Assembly: GCA_009787135.1 (NCBI GenBank)
Contig: WRGP01000182.1
Location: 1 to 9,716 of the forward strand
From: Bacillota bacterium
Lineage (GTDB): Bacteria; Bacillota; Clostridia; Christensenellales; Aristaeellaceae
Direction of reading: 5' to 3'
DNA length: 9,716 nt
Positions 7,922 through 9,716 of the stretch are shown piece after piece. Under the pieces are notes generated by a model. That model saw only the letters and a program-made list of their open reading frames with translations, made no database searches and was not told the DNA's origin. Within the stretch, counting starts at the first letter, position 1. Each line of letters opens with the position of its first letter. The translations under genes were made by a program, and so were the position numbers.

Positions 7922-7929
7922 ACAAACCG

Positions 7930-7935
7930 CCTCCT
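7930..7935 (-). promoter_or_regulatory. Ribosome binding site supporting the TTG start of znuC
   Basis: A full AGGAGG stands 8 nt upstream of the TTG at 7921 and is the only strong SD in the leader, so it decides the start. Confidence 0.8.
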
Positions 7936-7936
7936 A

Positions 7937-7946
7937 TATCATTTGC
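7937..7946 (-). promoter_or_regulatory. Extra operator half-site in the znuC leader
   Basis: GCAAATGATA on the minus strand repeats exactly the left ten bases of the 19-bp box at 7966-7984, 38 bp further upstream. It falls just after the predicted transcription start. No matching TTTGC arm is present at the right spacing, so it is a half-site, possibly a second, weaker repressor contact. Confidence 0.45.
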
Positions 7947-7956
7947 GCTAAGGCCT

Positions 7957-7986
7957 ATTATACGCGCAAACAGGTATCATTTGCAA
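7957..7986 (-). promoter_or_regulatory. znuCB-zur promoter
   Basis: Reading leftward, TTGCAA (7981-7986; four of six -35 positions) is followed by an 18-bp spacer and a perfect TATAAT (7957-7962). Transcription should start near 7950, about 29 nt before the TTG start of znuC. The repressor box at 7966-7984 fills the spacer and covers part of the -35, so bound repressor would block polymerase. Confidence 0.75.
7966..7984 (-). promoter_or_regulatory. Zur-type operator box 1 (znuC side)
   Basis: On the minus strand this reads GCAAATGATACCTGTTTGC. Its five-base arms GCAAA/TTTGC are perfect inverted repeats around nine bases. It is identical to box 2 (8104-8122) at 15 of 19 positions, and both lie in promoters of zinc-uptake genes next to a Fur-family regulator. 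Assignment to Zur is by context. Confidence 0.65.
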
Positions 7987-8018
7987 TACGTGCCTCGCAA
8001 AGCATATGTCCTCAAATG

Positions 8019-8058
8019 CTGAAGAATAATAAAGAATCTAAAAAAATCTGAAGAATAA
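8019..8058. repeat. A/T-rich tract with an 11-bp direct repeat
   Basis: CTGAAGAATAA occurs at 8019-8029 and 8048-8058, 29 bp apart, in an A-rich stretch immediately upstream of the znuA -35. The tract could act as an UP-element-like activator region or a bendable spacer between the two divergent promoters. It is not part of the boxed operators. Confidence 0.4.
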
Positions 8059-8068
8059 ACAAACAATC

Positions 8069-8097
8069 TTGACAGCGTACGCCGCAAATGATACCTT
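8069..8097 (+). promoter_or_regulatory. Probable znuA promoter
   Basis: TTGACA (8069-8074) is a perfect -35; 17 bp on is TACCTT (8092-8097), a weak -10. Transcription would start near 8104, giving a leader of about 45 nt. The half-site at 8084-8093 runs up to and into the -10, and box 2 covers the start region. An alternative is TTGCAA (8102-8107), 17 bp, TATTAT (8125-8130), but that would start only about 12 nt before the ATG. Confidence 0.6.
8084..8093 (+). promoter_or_regulatory. Operator half-site in the znuA promoter
   Basis: GCAAATGATA is repeated exactly here, and the identity to box 1 continues through ATACCT (13 bases in all). The following TTTGC arm is present but displaced by three bases relative to the true boxes (arms 12 rather than 9 bases apart). 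It lies 20 bp, about two helical turns, from the left end of box 2, which would place two repressor dimers on one DNA face. Confidence 0.5.
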
Positions 8098-8103
8098 GTC
8101 TTT

Positions 8104-8122
8104 GCAAATGGTAATCGTTTGC
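8104..8122 (+). promoter_or_regulatory. Zur-type operator box 2 (znuA side)
   Basis: GCAAATGGTAATCGTTTGC has perfect GCAAA/TTTGC arms around nine bases and aligns with box 1 at 15 of 19 positions. It covers the predicted znuA transcription start and lies 27 bp upstream of the ATG. Confidence 0.65.
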
Positions 8123-8148
8123 AATATTATGATGAACGGGGGATACGC

Positions 8149-9060
8149 ATGTCCAACAGTACCTTAATTCGCGTCGCCGCTATGCTGCTCAGCACCGTAA
8201 TTTTCCTCGCGATGGCACCGATTGCGGCTCAGGCGTCGGGAGAGACGAAGATTCAGGTCTCCGTTACATTTGACGCCATCAAAGAGTTCGTCAAGGCAGT
8301 CGGCGGAGATCTCGTCGATGTCTCCGCGATCATACCACCCGGGGCGGATCCGCATAATTTCGAGCCGAAAGCGCAAGACTTGATCCGCATTGGTGAGGCG
8401 AGGCTGTTTGTCTACAACGGGCTTGGCATGGAACCGTGGGTGGATGAAGCCGTTCAAGCGGCGGCAAATGAATCGCTGATGTTACTGGATGCTTCCGTCG
8501 GCGCGGACGCGTTGGAAGACCCGGACCCGGAGGCGGTTAAGGAACACGGCCTATACGATCCGCATCTCTGGCTAAGCCTTAAAGGCGCCAAGTTGGAGTG
8601 TGGTAACATCCGTGACGCGCTGATCCAGATCGATCCCTCCAATAAGTCGGCGTACGAATCAAATTACGACGCGTTCGCCGCGAAGCTGGACGCGCTGTAT
8701 GACGAGTACCGCCCGAAGTTCGACTCCACGACGCGCAAGGGCATCGTGATCGGGCACGCGGCGTACGGCTACTTGTGCAGGGAATTCGGCCTTGAGCAAA
8801 ACAGCGTCGAGGATATGTTCGCCGAGGGCGAGCCAAACGCGCAGCAGATGATTGAGATCATCGAATACTGCAAGGCCAAAGGCGTAACCACGGTGTTCGC
8901 GGAAACGAATGTAAGCCCGGACGTATCCCGCGCTTTGGCGAAGGAAGTCGGAGCGATTGTTTACACGATATACACGATTGAAAGCCCCGAGGACGGTAAA
9001 GATTACCTGGAGCGCATGGAGTACAACCTTTCCAATCTCTATGAGAGTTTGATCGACTAA
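8149..9060 (+). CDS. znuA: Zinc ABC transporter substrate-binding protein, exported without a lipobox
   Basis: This 303-aa cluster A-I binding protein captures zinc outside the membrane and delivers it to ZnuB. A signal peptide spans residues 1-29 with likely cleavage after AQA. There is no cysteine in this region, so it is not a lipoprotein by sequence. H69 (DPHNFEP), H139 (DPHLWL) and H203 (GHAAYGYL) are the three expected histidine ligands; a third His rather than Glu favours zinc over manganese. E278 may sit near the fourth ligand position. The loop before H139 (about 119-138) is acidic but short and lacks the His-rich run of many ZnuA proteins. The ATG at 8149 follows GGGGGA (8138-8143). 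A longer frame from TTG at 8119 is rejected because it would begin inside the operator box and has no SD. It is transcribed divergently from znuC. Confidence 0.92.
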   Translation: MSNSTLIRVAAMLLSTVIFLAMAPIAAQASGETKIQVSVTFDAIKEFVKAVGGDLVDVSAIIPPGADPHNFEPKAQDLIRIGEARLFVYNGLGMEPWVDEAVQAAANESLMLLDASVGADALEDPDPEAVKEHGLYDPHLWLSLKGAKLECGNIRDALIQIDPSNKSAYESNYDAFAAKLDALYDEYRPKFDSTTRKGIVIGHAAYGYLCREFGLEQNSVEDMFAEGEPNAQQMIEIIEYCKAKGVTTVFAETNVSPDVSRALAKEVGAIVYTIYTIESPEDGKDYLERMEYNLSNLYESLID

Positions 9061-9077
9061 AAAACAGCGCACGGTCA

Positions 9078-9115
9078 ATGCCGATGAGGCCAGGGATTAA
9101 AGGTCTCATCGGCAT
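9078..9115. terminator. Long stem-loop between znuA and the convergent gene
   Basis: Arms 9078-9091 (ATGCCGATGAGGCC) and 9102-9115 pair over 14 bp, with a single G-U type mismatch, around a 10-nt loop. It starts 17 bp after the znuA stop. No uridine run follows directly on the plus strand. On the minus strand a run of six T lies about 11 bases beyond the stem. It is best read as an end-of-transcript structure that may serve both converging genes. Confidence 0.6.
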
Positions 9116-9141
9116 CCGCATTTCCAAGTCCCCAGGCCGAC

Positions 9142-9588
9142 TCATCCCCCTGGAAACAAACAGTCAAGGCAAAAACAATAGGGACAGGCCGATAGCCCCT
9201 GTCCTTGTGCTTGCGCGAGCGTACAGCTCCTTTGCGGCTGACCAACGCCGCTGCACGTTTGAGAACTGTGGTACAGCCCATCAACGCCAATCCATACCGT
9301 CATATCAGGCGGATACACGACCGGTGTCTGCGGAGCGCCGGCGCTATGTATCCCGGCAGGCCGCTGCATCGGACTTTTGCTTTTCGCGCTATCCGCCTTC
9401 TCTTTGGCAATCTGTTCCTGCGCCAGCCACTTCGCCGTATCCTCCGGCGTCATGGGATCAATAAGATTGCCTCGCACATATCCGCTGTTGTTCTTGTACA
9501 GCGTTTTGTACCACAGAATACCGACGCTGTCCATCTGTTCGCCAATTATTTCCAGGACAGTCCCCGTGATGGGAACCTTCTCCGTCAC
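9142..9588 (-). CDS. SH3-domain and Cys/His-rich C-terminal protein, apparently missing its 5' end
   Basis: From the first available start (GTG at 9588) this frame encodes 148 aa. Residues 1-43 are most of a bacterial SH3 domain, with W26, Y37 and GYVRGNLI near its end. A charged linker follows, then a small C-terminal domain: GLYHSSQTCSG (H107, C112), C122, and CPYCFCLDC (C135, C138, C140, C143). That pattern resembles the YHxxxxC...G..CxxC modules appended to SH3 or nuclease domains, and probably binds a metal. The SH3 homology clearly continues upstream of the GTG (VNIRKQPKANAVV), yet no start codon lies there and TGA (9640-9642) then TAG (9646-9648) close the frame. All three frames have stops just upstream. 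So the gene is either truncated, frameshifted, or a fragment whose 5' part lies beyond the window. It converges with znuA. Confidence 0.55.
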   Translation of the reverse strand: MTEKVPITGTVLEIIGEQMDSVGILWYKTLYKNNSGYVRGNLIDPMTPEDTAKWLAQEQIAKEKADSAKSKSPMQRPAGIHSAGAPQTPVVYPPDMTVWIGVDGLYHSSQTCSGVGQPQRSCTLAQAQGQGLSACPYCFCLDCLFPGG

Positions 9589-9716
9589 AACGGCGTTTGC
9601 TTTGGGCTGCTTGCGAATGTTAACGCCTTTGTGCGAATCTCAAGGCTAGTCAATACAAGCTTGTGTTGCAAGAATTAGACCCAGTGAAAGCTGAAAAGCC
9701 GAATGGATGTTCAGTC

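Noticed and set aside
8659..9078. 139-codon minus-strand frame opposite znuA
   Set aside because: It lies antisense to the ligand-bearing C-terminal half of ZnuA, has no SD or family motif, and the znuA frame explains the sequence fully.
9177..9205. Hairpin-like GGACAGG/CCTGTCC pair as a second terminator
   Set aside because: It falls within the codons for the Cys-rich tail of the SH3 gene, has only seven base pairs and no T-run.

Overview
The window looks like a chromosomal segment from a moderately GC-rich bacterium, most likely Bacillota (Clostridia-like). The reasons are the strong purine-rich Shine-Dalgarno (SD) sequences, the use of GTG and TTG starts, housekeeping-type -35/-10 promoters, and the mix of FtsH, DegV, a Fur-family regulator and an AdcCB/ZnuCB-type transporter. 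One feature argues against a simple monoderm assignment: the zinc-binding protein has an ordinary signal peptide and no lipobox cysteine. Taxonomy is inferred from gene content only.

Layout. Positions 1-190 hold a near-consensus promoter (108-136) and possibly the start of a leftward gene running off the left edge. A rightward pair follows: an FtsH-family membrane AAA+ zinc protease (191-2017) and a six-helix YjdF/DUF2238-like membrane protein (2049-2777). They converge on a leftward serine beta-lactamase-family hydrolase with an added multi-helix membrane tail (2816-4669). Next, also leftward, is a DegV-family fatty-acid-binding protein (4848-5720).

The right half is a complete zinc-uptake locus. 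znuC (ATPase), znuB (permease) and zur (Fur-family regulator) are transcribed leftward from about 7950 to 5911. znuA (substrate-binding protein) is transcribed rightward from 8149 to 9060. Their shared 227-bp divergent region contains two 19-bp boxes with identical GCAAA...TTTGC arms, plus two extra copies of the half-site GCAAATGATA. These sit inside both promoters, so one repressor could shut both arms when zinc is plentiful. The locus closes with a long hairpin (9078-9115) and a convergent, apparently 5'-damaged gene encoding a bacterial SH3 domain and a small Cys/His-rich domain (9142-9588, homology extending to 9639).

The most notable result is this operator set, whose sequence is unlike the Bacillus Zur box (TCGTAATnATTACGA) and unlike AdcR sites. 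No tRNA, rRNA, CRISPR array, insertion sequence or phage gene was seen.
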